From the NCBI GenBank assembly GCA_046717125.1, contig JBKJVQ010000272.1, positions 1 through 11,696 on the forward strand: DNA of 11,696 bases, written 5' to 3'. The position numbers and the translations under genes are program-made. Under the pieces are notes generated by a model. It was given only the letters and a program-made list of their open reading frames with translations, was not told the origin of the DNA and searched no databases. This document shows, in pieces, positions 1-8,390 of this stretch. How positions within the stretch are numbered: the first letter of the stretch is position 1; each line of letters begins with the position of its first letter. Source of the DNA: JBKJVQ01 sp046717125 (GTDB taxonomy: Bacteria > Pseudomonadota > Alphaproteobacteria > Rhizobiales > Methyloligellaceae).

Positions 1-1680
1 ATCCTGAGGGGCAACGCGGCGCAGGGGCTCGAACTCCTGTTCGATACGCTGATGGCGCGCGCTGAAGACGAGCCCGACGCCGTGTACTGGCTTGTCGCCC
101 GCGAGGCGGAAGTTGCCGACGACAGGCTTTCGGTAACGTTCTACCTTCGACCCGAGGCACGGTTCTCCGACGGTTCCCCGGTGACCGCGGACGATCTGGT
201 ATTCTCCTTCGACACGCTCAAGGAGAAGGGACATCCGATCATTCGCCAGACGATACGCGACGTCGTCAAGGCCGAGACAATCGATCCGCATACGGTCAAA
301 TATATTTTCACGGGCGAGCTGGTCCGCGACCTGCCGCTGACTGTCGCGGCACTGCCGATCCTGTCAAAGGCGTATTACGCGAAGCGCGAATTCGACCAGA
401 CCACGCTCGATCCCCCACTCGGCTCAGGTCCCTACACGGTCGGCCGTGTGCAGCAGGGGCGCTCGATCGTTTACAAGCGCAATCCTGAGTATTGGGCAAA
501 GGACCTTCCCGTCACACGCGGACGCTGGAATTTCGACGAGATCAGGTTCGAGTATTTCCGCGACCGCACCGCCTCCATGGAGGCGTTCAAGGCCGGCGCC
601 TACGATTTCCGCGAGGAATTCACCGCGAAGGTCTGGGCGACGGAATATGGCTTCCCGGCAGCGAAGGACGGCCGCATCAAGATCGAGACGCTCCCCGACG
701 CGACGCCCTCGGGCACGCAAGGGTTTTTCATCAACACGCGCCGCGACAAGTTCAAGGACAAGCGCGTGCGCGAGGCGCTGGGACTCGTGTTCGATTTCGA
801 ATGGGCCAACAAGACCCTGTTTCACGGCCTGTATGCGCGCACCCAGTCTTATTTCGAGAACTCGCCGATGAAGGCGGAAGGCGCACCGAGCGCCGAGGAA
901 ATGGCGCTGCTCGAGGGCCTCCGCCATCCCGTCGATCCAGCTGCGCTTGGTCCGGCCGTGCTGCCGCCGGTCACGGATGGCTCGGGCCAGGATCGCGAGC
1001 GGTTGCGCCAGGCGGGCAAGCTGCTCGATGCGGCCGGCTGGAAAATTCGCGTCATCGAGATCGAAGATCCCGATTGCGGCTTCTGGTGCCGGACCCTGAT
1101 CGCGACCGGCTTCGGCAGCGCGAGGACGGAGCGCATCCGCACAAACGAGAAGGGAGAACGCCTCACCGTCGAGTTCCTGAACTTCGAACCGAACTTCGAG
1201 CGCGTGATTTCGCCCTTCGTGCGCAATCTGCGGCTTCTCGGCGTCGAGGCGCGCCAGCGCATGGTCGACCCCGCGCAATACCAGCAGCGTGTCAAGGATT
1301 ACGATTTCGATCTGACGACGGAGCGATACGGCATGGGCAATACGCCCGGCGTCGGCCTGCGCGCCTTCTTCGGATCGGACGCAGCCTCTTCTCCGGGCTC
1401 CTTCAACATCGCGGGCATTTCCGATCCTGCGATCGATGCGCTGATCGAGAAGGTGGTGAACGCGCAATCGCGGGATGAGCTGACGACCGCAGCGCGCGCG
1501 CTCGACCGCGTGCTACGCGCAGGACACTACTGGGTCCCGCACTGGTACAAGGCGAGCCACAACATCGCCTATTGGGACCGTTTCGAGCGCCCTGCAATCA
1601 AGCCGCTTTACGATCGCGGCATCCTGGACACGTGGTGGCGCAGGCCGGACAAAGCTGCGATGCTTCAGCGTATCCATTGA
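1..1680 (+). CDS. yejA: YejA-type periplasmic oligopeptide-binding protein (5' end missing)
   Basis: Extracellular solute-binding protein of family 5 (SBP_bac_5), the substrate-capturing subunit of a Yej-type peptide ABC importer. The frame is open from the first base, so the first in-frame ATG at 52 is internal. Family members run to about 600 residues; 559 are visible, so roughly the signal peptide and first mature residues lie outside the window. Recognisable family stretches are RFSDGSPVTADDLVFSF near residue 55, the LGSGPYTVG turn near 140, RNPEYWAKDLPV near 161, and VREALGLVFDFEWANKTLF near 256. All closely follow Escherichia coli YejA as I recall it. Between AGWKI (about residue 349) and RTNEKGERLTVEFL (about 380) lies an extra segment containing C359-GFW-C363 that I do not expect in YejA. 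The stop codon overlaps a repeat element separating it from yejB. Homologues import peptides such as microcin C; the substrate here is unknown. Confidence 0.93.
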   Translation: MLRGNAAQGLELLFDTLMARAEDEPDAVYWLVAREAEVADDRLSVTFYLRPEARFSDGSPVTADDLVFSFDTLKEKGHPIIRQTIRDVVKAETIDPHTVKYIFTGELVRDLPLTVAALPILSKAYYAKREFDQTTLDPPLGSGPYTVGRVQQGRSIVYKRNPEYWAKDLPVTRGRWNFDEIRFEYFRDRTASMEAFKAGAYDFREEFTAKVWATEYGFPAAKDGRIKIETLPDATPSGTQGFFINTRRDKFKDKRVREALGLVFDFEWANKTLFHGLYARTQSYFENSPMKAEGAPSAEEMALLEGLRHPVDPAALGPAVLPPVTDGSGQDRERLRQAGKLLDAAGWKIRVIEIEDPDCGFWCRTLIATGFGSARTERIRTNEKGERLTVEFLNFEPNFERVISPFVRNLRLLGVEARQRMVDPAQYQQRVKDYDFDLTTERYGMGNTPGVGLRAFFGSDAASSPGSFNIAGISDPAIDALIEKVVNAQSRDELTTAARALDRVLRAGHYWVPHWYKASHNIAYWDRFERPAIKPLYDRGILDTWWRRPDKAAMLQRIH

Positions 1681-1785
1681 GCATGGCGCCAAAAAGTGTG
1701 ATGCGGTTTTCTGACCAACGTCATGCTCAAACTTTGAATGCGATCACGTTCATGATTTCGGGCCAGGCCCGAACTCATCGTGATC
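1679..1785 (+). repeat. REP-like two-hairpin intergenic repeat, copy A
   Basis: Starts inside the yejA stop codon and fills most of the yejA-yejB gap. Hairpin 1 has outer arms GAGCATG (1679-1685) and CATGCTC (1722-1728), plus an inner AAAA/TTTT pairing. Hairpin 2 has outer arms GATCACG (1742-1748) and CGTGATC (1779-1785) and inner arms TTCGGGCC (1757-1764) and GGCCCGAA (1766-1773). A second copy lies at 5663-5773 on the opposite strand; the first hairpin matches it at 43 of 49 aligned positions with one inserted base. It resembles dispersed palindromic intergenic repeats common in Rhizobiales genomes (family assignment from memory). Its place between a binding-protein gene and its permease genes suggests a role in transcript processing or stability. 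Confidence 0.85.
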
Positions 1786-1810
1786 CTGCGAACGGATCGA
1801 TCCTTCCCGC

Positions 1811-2920
1811 ATGAGCGCATATATCATCCGGCGATTGCTGCTGATCCTGCCGACCATGCTCGGCATCATGCTGATCAGCTTCGTCATCATCCAGTTCGCG
1901 CCGGGAGGACCGGTCGAGCGCGTGATCGCGCAACTGACCGGGACCGACGTTGCGGCGACGGCCCGCATCGGCGGCGGCGGCGGCGATTTTTCCGGCGCAC
2001 AGCAGTCCCAGCCCGGGGAGGGGGGCACCGCCAGTTCGAAATATCGCGGCGCACGGGGCCTCGATCCCGAGTTTATCAAGAGCCTGGAAAAGCAGTTCGG
2101 CTTCGACAAGCCCGCCCATGAGCGCTTCCTTCTCATGGTCTGGAACTATCTGCGCTTCGACTTTGGCAACTCGTATTTTCGCGACGTGAGCGTTATCGAT
2201 CTCATCATCGAGAAACTTCCCGTCTCGGTGTCGCTCGGCCTTTGGATGACCCTGATCTCCTACGCCATCTCGATTCCGCTGGGCATAGCCAAGGCCGTGC
2301 GCGATGGATCGCGCTTCGACATCTGGACCTCGACGGTTGTCATCATCGCCTACGCGATTCCCGGCTTCCTGTTCGCCGTGCTCCTCATCATCCTGTTCGC
2401 GGGCGGATCGTTTCTCGACTGGTTCCCGTTGCGCGGTCTGACCTCCGACAACTGGGCGCAGATGTCGTGGCCCGAGCGGATCGTCGACTATTTCTGGCAT
2501 CTCACCTTGCCGCTGACAGCGCTCGCCTTGTCCGCCTTCGCGACCACGACCTTCCTCACCAAGAACTCGTTTCTCGACGAGATCCGAAAACAGTACGTGA
2601 TGACGGCGCGGGCCAAGGGTTTGAGCGAGCGCGAGGTTCTGTACGGCCACATCTTCCGCAACGCGATGCTGATCATCATCGCGGGCTTCCCGGCGGCTTT
2701 CTTAGGCTCGTTCTTCGCCGGATCGCTGCTGATCGAAACCATTTTCTCGCTCGACGGTCTGGGGCTTCTGTCGTTCGAGTCCATCGTCAATCGCGACTAC
2801 CCCGTCGTGTTTGCGACGCTCTACATTTTCTCATTGATAGGTCTACTGACGAATCTGGTCTCCGATCTCATGTACACCTGGGTCGATCCGCGGATCGATT
2901 TCGAGTCGCGGGACATGTGA
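1811..2920 (+). CDS. yejB: YejB-type peptide ABC transporter permease
   Basis: Inner-membrane permease of the DppB/OppB class (binding-protein-dependent transport, BPD_transp_1), 369 aa. The start at 1811 gives MSAYIIRRLLLILPTM, nearly the canonical YejB N-terminus, leading into the first membrane helix (about residues 9-30, ending IQFAPGGP). A Gly/Ser-rich periplasmic loop follows (about 54-85, with five consecutive GGC glycine codons), ending in RGLDPEF. Further helices cluster around residues 135-200, 230-255, 290-320 and 335-360. The EAA loop that docks on the ATPase is around 257-286 (KQYVMTARAKGLSEREV...HIFRNAM). The C-terminus VDPRIDFESRDM is typical. No strong Shine-Dalgarno site is visible. 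It forms the pore with YejE; the stop is 2 bp before yejE, indicating coupled translation. Confidence 0.96.
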   Translation: MSAYIIRRLLLILPTMLGIMLISFVIIQFAPGGPVERVIAQLTGTDVAATARIGGGGGDFSGAQQSQPGEGGTASSKYRGARGLDPEFIKSLEKQFGFDKPAHERFLLMVWNYLRFDFGNSYFRDVSVIDLIIEKLPVSVSLGLWMTLISYAISIPLGIAKAVRDGSRFDIWTSTVVIIAYAIPGFLFAVLLIILFAGGSFLDWFPLRGLTSDNWAQMSWPERIVDYFWHLTLPLTALALSAFATTTFLTKNSFLDEIRKQYVMTARAKGLSEREVLYGHIFRNAMLIIIAGFPAAFLGSFFAGSLLIETIFSLDGLGLLSFESIVNRDYPVVFATLYIFSLIGLLTNLVSDLMYTWVDPRIDFESRDM

Positions 2921-2922
2921 CG

Positions 2923-4017
2923 ATGGATGCACCCGTCGATGTCGCCGTCAGGGAAGAACAGGTACGCGAAGTCGAAAGCGGCCGCCGCTTCGTGCTGTCG
3001 TCGCTCAACCGCCGGCGTTGGGAAAATTTCAAGAAGAACAGACGCGGCTACTGGAGCTTCTGGCTCTTCATGATCCTGTTCGTCGTTAGCCTGTTCGCCG
3101 AATTCATCGCCAACGACCGCCCTCTGATCGTCAGTCATGAAGGGCGAACCATGTATCCAGTTTTTTTCGCCTACCCCGAGACCGCGTTCGGCGGCGAGTT
3201 CGAAACCGAGGCCGAGTATCGCGACCCTCTCGTGCAGGATCTTCTCCGAGACAGCGGCGCATGGGTGCTTTGGCCGCCCATCCGCTACAGCTACGATACG
3301 ATCAACATGACGCCGCCGGTTCCCTACCCGGCGCCGCCGTCGCAGGAGAATTGGCTCGGCACGGACGATCAGGGTCGCGATGTCGTGGCGCGCATTATCT
3401 ACGGCTTTCGCCTCTCGGTCCTGTTTGGCCTGGTGCTGACCGTCCTGTCCTCGATCGTCGGCATTGTCGCCGGCGCGGTGCAGGGCTATTTCGGCGGCTG
3501 GGTTGATCTCAGTTTCCAGCGCTTCATCGAAATCTGGACGTCAATCCCGACGCTATACCTCCTGATCATCGTCGCATCGTTTATCGAACCGACATTCTGG
3601 ATCCTGCTCGGCATTCTGCTCGCATTCTCCTGGGTCGCACTCGTTGGCGTCGTCCGTGCGGAATTCCTGCGTGCGCGAAATTTCGAGTATGTCCGGGCGG
3701 CGCGTGCGCTCGGCCTGTCAAACATGAAGATCATGTTCCGGCACCTCCTGCCGAACGCGATGGTGGCAACGCTCACCTTCATGCCGTTCATCCTGAACGG
3801 CTCGATCACGACCCTGACCAGTCTCGATTTCCTTGGCTTCGGACTGCCGCCGGGATCGCCCTCACTCGGCGAGCTGCTCGCCCAGGGCAAGTCGAACCTG
3901 CAGGCTTGGTGGCTCGGCATCACCGCGTTCTTCACCATTGCCATCATGCTCAGTCTACTGATTTTCGTTGGCGAGGCCGTGCGCGATGCGCTCGACCCGC
4001 GCAAGACGTTCCGGTGA
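2923..4017 (+). CDS. yejE: YejE-type peptide ABC transporter permease
   Basis: Second inner-membrane permease, of the DppC/OppC class, 364 aa from the ATG at 2923. The reading frame stays open far upstream inside yejB, but this ATG is preferred: it lies 2 bp after the yejB stop, has a GGGA-like ribosome site about 9 nt before it, and gives a sensible start MDAPVDVAVREEQ. Residues 1-40 are cytoplasmic and basic (RRRWENFKKNRRGYW), followed by a first helix at about 45-65. A large periplasmic segment contains FAYPETAFGGEF, typical of YejE. The OppC-family motif GTDDQGRDV is at about 146-154, and the EAA loop is at about 247-280 (ARNFEYVRAARALGLS...HLLPNAM). The C-terminus DALDPRKTFR is canonical. 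It pairs with YejB and overlaps or nearly abuts yejF, so it is part of one operon. Confidence 0.96.
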   Translation: MDAPVDVAVREEQVREVESGRRFVLSSLNRRRWENFKKNRRGYWSFWLFMILFVVSLFAEFIANDRPLIVSHEGRTMYPVFFAYPETAFGGEFETEAEYRDPLVQDLLRDSGAWVLWPPIRYSYDTINMTPPVPYPAPPSQENWLGTDDQGRDVVARIIYGFRLSVLFGLVLTVLSSIVGIVAGAVQGYFGGWVDLSFQRFIEIWTSIPTLYLLIIVASFIEPTFWILLGILLAFSWVALVGVVRAEFLRARNFEYVRAARALGLSNMKIMFRHLLPNAMVATLTFMPFILNGSITTLTSLDFLGFGLPPGSPSLGELLAQGKSNLQAWWLGITAFFTIAIMLSLLIFVGEAVRDALDPRKTFR

Positions 4018-4022
4018 GGCGC

Positions 4023-5657
4023 GTGAAGGACGGTCCGGAAAAGCTCGTCGATGTCCGGAACCTGTCGGTCGCGTTCCATGGCGCCGATAGCCCCCACGCC
4101 GTGCGCAATATTTCGTTCGACATCAAGCCGGGCGAGACCGTGGCGCTGGTCGGAGAATCGGGCTCTGGCAAGACGGTTTCGGCACTCTCAATCATCCGGC
4201 TCTTGCCCGAAGGCGCGGCGCATCATCCGACCGGCGAGATTTTCTTCAAGGGCGAAGACCTGCTGAAACGCCCCCCCGGCAGGATGCGCGAAATCCGCGG
4301 CGACCAGATCTCGATGATCTTCCAGGAGCCGATGACATCGCTTAACCCGCTGCATACGATCGAGCAGCAGGTGGGCGAAGTGCTGCGCGTGCACGGAGGC
4401 ATGTCCGGCCGCGCGGCGCGGTTGCGCGTTCTCGATCTCCTCAGCAAGGTTGGCATCGACGACCCGGAAGGCCGGCTCGGCTCCTATCCGCACCAGCTTT
4501 CCGGCGGACAGCGCCAGCGGGTCATGATCGCCATGGCTCTGGCAAACGAGCCCGATCTTTTGATCGCAGACGAGCCCACAACCGCGCTGGACGTGACCAT
4601 ACAGGCGCAGATCCTGGAGCTGCTTCTGCAGCTCAGGGCCGAGTTCGGCATGGCGATGCTGCTCATCACCCACGACCTAGGCATCGTCCGGAAAATGGCC
4701 GACCGCGTCTGCGTCATGAACGACGGCGAAATCGTCGAGCGCAACGAAACGACTGAACTGTTTCGCGATCCCAAACACCCCTACACAAAGCATCTGCTCG
4801 CCTCCGAACCGCGCGGCCGCCCTTCGCCGGTTGCGCCGGACGCACCTGTTGTTCTGTCAACGGACGATCTGAAGGTCTGGTTTCCCGTCAGGCGCGGGGT
4901 TTTGCGCAGGACGGTTGGGCACATCAAGGCCGTCGACGGCGTGTCACTGGAGATAAGGCGGGGAGAAACCGTCGGGGTCGTGGGCGAATCCGGTTCCGGC
5001 AAAACGACGCTCGGCCTCGCCCTGCTGCGTCTCACATCGAGCGCAGGCCCGATCGTCTATCTCGGCGACAACATCGACGCCTACTCGGCCAGGGCCATGC
5101 GGCCTCTGCGCAAGCAGATGCAGGTTGTCTTTCAGGATCCTTACGGCTCGCTCAGCCCGCGCATGTCGATCGGTCAGATTATCGGCGAAGGCCTCGCGAT
5201 CCAGAGCCCCGACCTGAAGCGCGAGGAGCGCCGGGACCGCGTTGCGCGCGCGCTGAAGGAGGTGGGACTACCCGCCGGCGTTCAGGACCGGTACCCGCAC
5301 GAATTCTCCGGCGGTCAGCGGCAGCGAATCGCGATCGCGCGCGCCATGGTGCTCGAGCCGAAATTCGTCGTGCTGGACGAGCCGACATCCGCTCTCGACG
5401 TCTCGGTGCAGGCCCAGATCGTCGATCTGTTGCGCGAGCTTCAGGGAAGGCACGATCTCGCCTACCTCTTCATCAGCCACGATCTGCGTGTCGTCCGGGC
5501 GCTTGCGAACAAGGTGATCGTTATGCGCGGCGGCAAAGTGGTCGAAAGCGGCAGCGCCGACGAGATATTCGAAACTCCGCAGACAGACTATACCAAAGCG
5601 CTTCTGGCGGCTGCGTTCGAGCTGCACGCAACACGTGTCGGCGCCGTCGCAACCTGA
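4023..5657 (+). CDS. yejF: YejF-type double-domain peptide ABC transporter ATPase
   Basis: Cytoplasmic ATPase that powers the Yej importer; about 544 aa with two complete nucleotide-binding domains fused in one chain, as is usual for YejF. Domain 1: Walker A GESGSGKT at 44-51, signature LSGGQRQR at 159-166, Walker B LLIADEP around 179-185, switch histidine H217. Domain 2: Walker A GESGSGKT at 321-328, signature FSGGQRQR at 428-435, Walker B ending at D452-E453, followed by LFISHDL. HPYTKHLL after domain 1 is the usual oligopeptide-transporter C-terminal motif. No ATG is available near the N-terminus. A GTG at 4023 is chosen because it matches the length of YejF from E. coli; a GTG at 4014, overlapping the yejE stop as GTGA, is an equally plausible start. 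All catalytic residues appear intact in both halves. Confidence 0.95.
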   Translation: MKDGPEKLVDVRNLSVAFHGADSPHAVRNISFDIKPGETVALVGESGSGKTVSALSIIRLLPEGAAHHPTGEIFFKGEDLLKRPPGRMREIRGDQISMIFQEPMTSLNPLHTIEQQVGEVLRVHGGMSGRAARLRVLDLLSKVGIDDPEGRLGSYPHQLSGGQRQRVMIAMALANEPDLLIADEPTTALDVTIQAQILELLLQLRAEFGMAMLLITHDLGIVRKMADRVCVMNDGEIVERNETTELFRDPKHPYTKHLLASEPRGRPSPVAPDAPVVLSTDDLKVWFPVRRGVLRRTVGHIKAVDGVSLEIRRGETVGVVGESGSGKTTLGLALLRLTSSAGPIVYLGDNIDAYSARAMRPLRKQMQVVFQDPYGSLSPRMSIGQIIGEGLAIQSPDLKREERRDRVARALKEVGLPAGVQDRYPHEFSGGQRQRIAIARAMVLEPKFVVLDEPTSALDVSVQAQIVDLLRELQGRHDLAYLFISHDLRVVRALANKVIVMRGGKVVESGSADEIFETPQTDYTKALLAAAFELHATRVGAVAT

Positions 5658-5659
5658 GC

Positions 5660-5776
5660 CTAGATCACGATGACTTGGGGTTAATACAACCCCAAGTAAT
5701 AAACGTGATCGATTCCAATGGGTTGAGCATGATGTTGTCCGAAAACCGCTTCACACTTTTCGGCATCATGCTCTAG
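5660..5776 (-). repeat. REP-like two-hairpin intergenic repeat, copy B
   Basis: Fills nearly the whole gap between the convergent yejF and tonB genes, in inverted orientation relative to copy A. The hairpin nearest tonB has perfect 10-bp outer arms GAGCATGATG (5725-5734) and CATCATGCTC (5764-5773) and perfect 7-bp inner arms CCGAAAA (5739-5745) and TTTTCGG (5757-5763). The other hairpin has outer arms GATCACG (5663-5669) and CGTGATC (5704-5710) and perfect 10-bp inner arms ACTTGGGGTT (5673-5682) and AACCCCAAGT (5688-5697) with a 5-nt loop. CTAG occurs at both outer edges. Either hairpin could act as a transcript-end or stability structure for both convergent operons. Confidence 0.88.
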
Positions 5777-5783
5777 TGCGCGA

Positions 5784-6632
5784 TCAGCGGATGACGAACT
5801 TGAAAGGAACCGCAACGACGAGTGGACCGCTCGAAATGTTTCCGTCGAACGGAGGGAATGGGGAGGATTTGTCCACCGAGGCCACCGCTGCCGCATCGAG
5901 ATTCTTGAAGCCCGAGCTCTTTTTCACTTGCCGGCTCAGCACTTTGCCCGACGGATCGACAGTCATCTCGACCACGACCATGCCGCGATTTTTCGAGCGG
6001 GGATTGATCTTTCTGCGCTCGATATGTTTCGCCATACGGCCGAAATAGGCGCGTCTCTTGCTGGCGTCGCCGCCCTTCTTTTCCTGGCTGGTGGCGCGTT
6101 GTTCCTCGACGGCGACAATCTCGATCTGTTCGGGCGAGGCGAGCTGCTCGGGCTGAGGCTCCTTCACCTCCTCGATCTCGACCTTTTCCTTGACGATCTC
6201 GGCCTCGCGCATGCGCAGGGCTTCCGGCTCCGGTCCCAGTTCGGAGTCGATGATCTCGGTCTCCCGCGGCAGCTCGGCTATTTTCATTTCGGGGGGTAGC
6301 GGTTCCTCCGGCTCGACCGGCTTTTCGAGCGGAGGCTCGATGACGGGCTTCTCTTCCACCGTCTTCTCGACCGGCTTCTCGGGCGCCTTTACCTCTTCGA
6401 GCCGCTGCCGGGCGGCGCTTTCCTCCTGTGGCGTCGCCTCAACCGCTTCGATCGTCTCCTGCGCCTCGCCTGCCTTGTAAAGGCCCTCAAGCGCTATGCC
6501 CTGCTCGACGATCATCATGTCTTCGCCCACGCCTTCGTCGATCGCCCCTGTTGGCGCAAAATCGTAGAAGGCAAGCGCAACCAGCGCGTGCACGCCGATC
6601 GAGAATACGTAGGTAAGCAGACGCAGCGACAT
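5784..6632 (-). CDS. tonB: TonB energy-transducing protein
   Basis: Periplasm-spanning protein that carries proton-motive energy from ExbB/ExbD to outer-membrane receptors; 282 aa. The N-terminal membrane anchor is about residues 5-25 (LTYVFSIGVHALVALAFYDF) and retains the S-x3-H pair (S11, H15) matching the functionally important Ser16/His20 of E. coli TonB. A long acidic Pro/Glu/Lys linker follows (about 55-170, with PVEKTVEEKPV and PPLEKPVEPEEP). The C-terminal receptor-contacting domain is about 195-282 (YFGRMAKHIERRKINP, VVVEMTVDPSGKVLS, LDAAAVASV, GPLVVAVPFKF). It is last in the operon, 10 bp downstream of exbD. No clear ribosome site precedes it, so it may depend on translation of exbD. 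The partner receptor is plausibly the one at 8815. Confidence 0.95.
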   Translation of the reverse strand: MSLRLLTYVFSIGVHALVALAFYDFAPTGAIDEGVGEDMMIVEQGIALEGLYKAGEAQETIEAVEATPQEESAARQRLEEVKAPEKPVEKTVEEKPVIEPPLEKPVEPEEPLPPEMKIAELPRETEIIDSELGPEPEALRMREAEIVKEKVEIEEVKEPQPEQLASPEQIEIVAVEEQRATSQEKKGGDASKRRAYFGRMAKHIERRKINPRSKNRGMVVVEMTVDPSGKVLSRQVKKSSGFKNLDAAAVASVDKSSPFPPFDGNISSGPLVVAVPFKFVIR

Positions 6633-6642
6633 AACGCGTGAT

Positions 6643-7106
6643 CTAGAATCCGGTGTCGGCGCCGCGCTCTTTGGCAGCCGGCTGTGACAGAAGCGAAACG
6701 CGCGGGTAGCCGCCCTCGCCGACGCGGCCGAGAATGTTCATCACCTCTCCGTAGTCGACGGTCTTGTCCGCGCGCACATAGACGATTGTGTCGCCCTCCT
6801 CGGCCCTGATCTGGCCGAGCCGCCCGACCAGCGTTTCTGGCGGGATCTGCTCGTCGCGGATGAAGAGTTCGCCTTTCGACGTCAAGGTGACGACCATCGG
6901 TTTCTTTGGCGTCGTGACCTGCGCGGCCGAAGTGTTCGGAAGCTCGACCGGTACGCCGGACATCATGAGCGGCGCGGCGACCATGAAGATGATGAGCAAC
7001 ACGAGCATGACGTCGACGAACGGCGTGATGTTGATCTCCGCCAGAGGCCGGTAGTCGGTCTCGTCATCGTCGTCGAAATTTGCGCCGCCGCCCGCCGACA
7101 TTCCCA

Positions 7107-7107
<1 letters not shown>
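6643..7107 (-). CDS. exbD: ExbD, TonB-system proton channel subunit
   Basis: Inner-membrane subunit of the ExbB-ExbD motor, 154 aa. The N-terminus is short, cytoplasmic and acidic (NFDDDDETD, residues 10-18), then EINITPFVDVMLVLLIIFM forms the single membrane helix at about 24-43. D32 in this helix corresponds to the essential proton-carrying aspartate (Asp25 of E. coli ExbD). Residues 55-140 form the periplasmic peptidoglycan-binding-like domain (VVTLTSKGELFIRDEQI, VYVRADKTVDYGEVMNIL). The ATG at 7107 shares one base with the exbB stop (TGATG), indicating translational coupling; a second ATG two codons in is an alternative. The family is shared with TolR, but tonB lying immediately downstream makes ExbD the better name. 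Confidence 0.95.
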
Positions 7108-7814
<707 letters not shown>

Positions 7815-7826
7815 ATTTTACAGTCC

Positions 7827-8390
7827 TTATTTCGTCAGTTCTACCTTCGTGCGGGAAGAAACGGCGAGACGGCCAAGGCAATCCTGAGCATCGGATCCGC
7901 CGGCGCTGCACTCGACAACGTCATTGATCAAAAAACTTCCCACGTCCTCGCATTTGAGGTTGTCGATATCGAACAGCTTGACCGTGCGCTTGCCAGGACG
8001 GAGCGGGGCGAGTTCGACCGCGAAGCGCCGGCCGATGACGCCATCGGGCTGGAACATGACGAGGTCGAGTTTGAACGACGAATAGTCATCCTGTGACTTG
8101 TTGTTGACGACCACATAGGCGCGGCAGCTCTTGTCCTGCGGCTCGAGTTTGTTGAGCTCAACTTCCATCGCGGCCTGGGGGGCGCCCGCCTTGGGCGCTT
8201 CCTGTGCGTGGCTCGGGGCCCAGGGCGACAATCCGAAACCCAGCGCCAATATAAGCGCGGTGGCAACTGGGGCGCGGCGCGCGCGCGGGCGACCCACCGA
8301 TGCGCGGGCGCAGGATATGCCCGCGCGTTCCATAAGATGCAACACGACCTCCATCGTCAGATTGTCGACCGAAAATTCTCTGTTTGACAT
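7827..8390 (-). CDS. Uncharacterised exported protein heading the exbB-exbD-tonB operon
   Basis: Protein of 187 aa with no function I can name. I recall similar proteins beside exbB in other Rhizobiales, so it is probably conserved. From the ATG at 8390 (GGAAAG 7 nt upstream) residues 1-39 are polar and Arg-rich, residues 42-58 are hydrophobic (VATALILALGFGLSPW) and SHA-QE at 60-64 is a plausible signal-peptidase site. The n-region is unusually long; Met20 (8333) would give a more ordinary signal peptide but lacks a well-spaced ribosome site. The mature part starts with an Ala/Pro spacer, then ELNKLEPQDKSCRAYVVVNN and alternating hydrophobic strands resembling a beta-sandwich. Four cysteines (in KSCRA, LKCED, VECSA and QDCLG) could form two disulfides in the periplasm. 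Gene order suggests a role with the TonB energiser; that is inference. Confidence 0.85.
   Translation of the reverse strand: MSNREFSVDNLTMEVVLHLMERAGISCARASVGRPRARRAPVATALILALGFGLSPWAPSHAQEAPKAGAPQAAMEVELNKLEPQDKSCRAYVVVNNKSQDDYSSFKLDLVMFQPDGVIGRRFAVELAPLRPGKRTVKLFDIDNLKCEDVGSFLINDVVECSAGGSDAQDCLGRLAVSSRTKVELTK

Noticed and set aside
424..1467. Long open frame on the minus strand (347 codons) inside yejA
   Set aside because: Antisense to a clear gene. It is Arg/Ala/Leu-rich with no recognisable domain, as expected from GC-rich codon bias.
1968..2080. Gly-rich tract in YejB with five consecutive GGC codons
   Set aside because: Considered as an unusual insertion, but YejB proteins normally carry a Gly/Ser-rich variable loop before RGLDPE at this position.
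1775..2650. Minus-strand open frame of 291 codons across the yejB start
   Set aside because: Antisense to well-conserved YejB; its predicted product is low-complexity Arg/Glu/Gly sequence with no family resemblance.
6636..6645. Ten bases CTAGATCACG (minus strand) at the exbD-tonB junction, also found at the edge of repeat copy B (5660-5669)
   Set aside because: No surrounding hairpin or further similarity at the exbD-tonB junction, so a short chance match is the simpler explanation.
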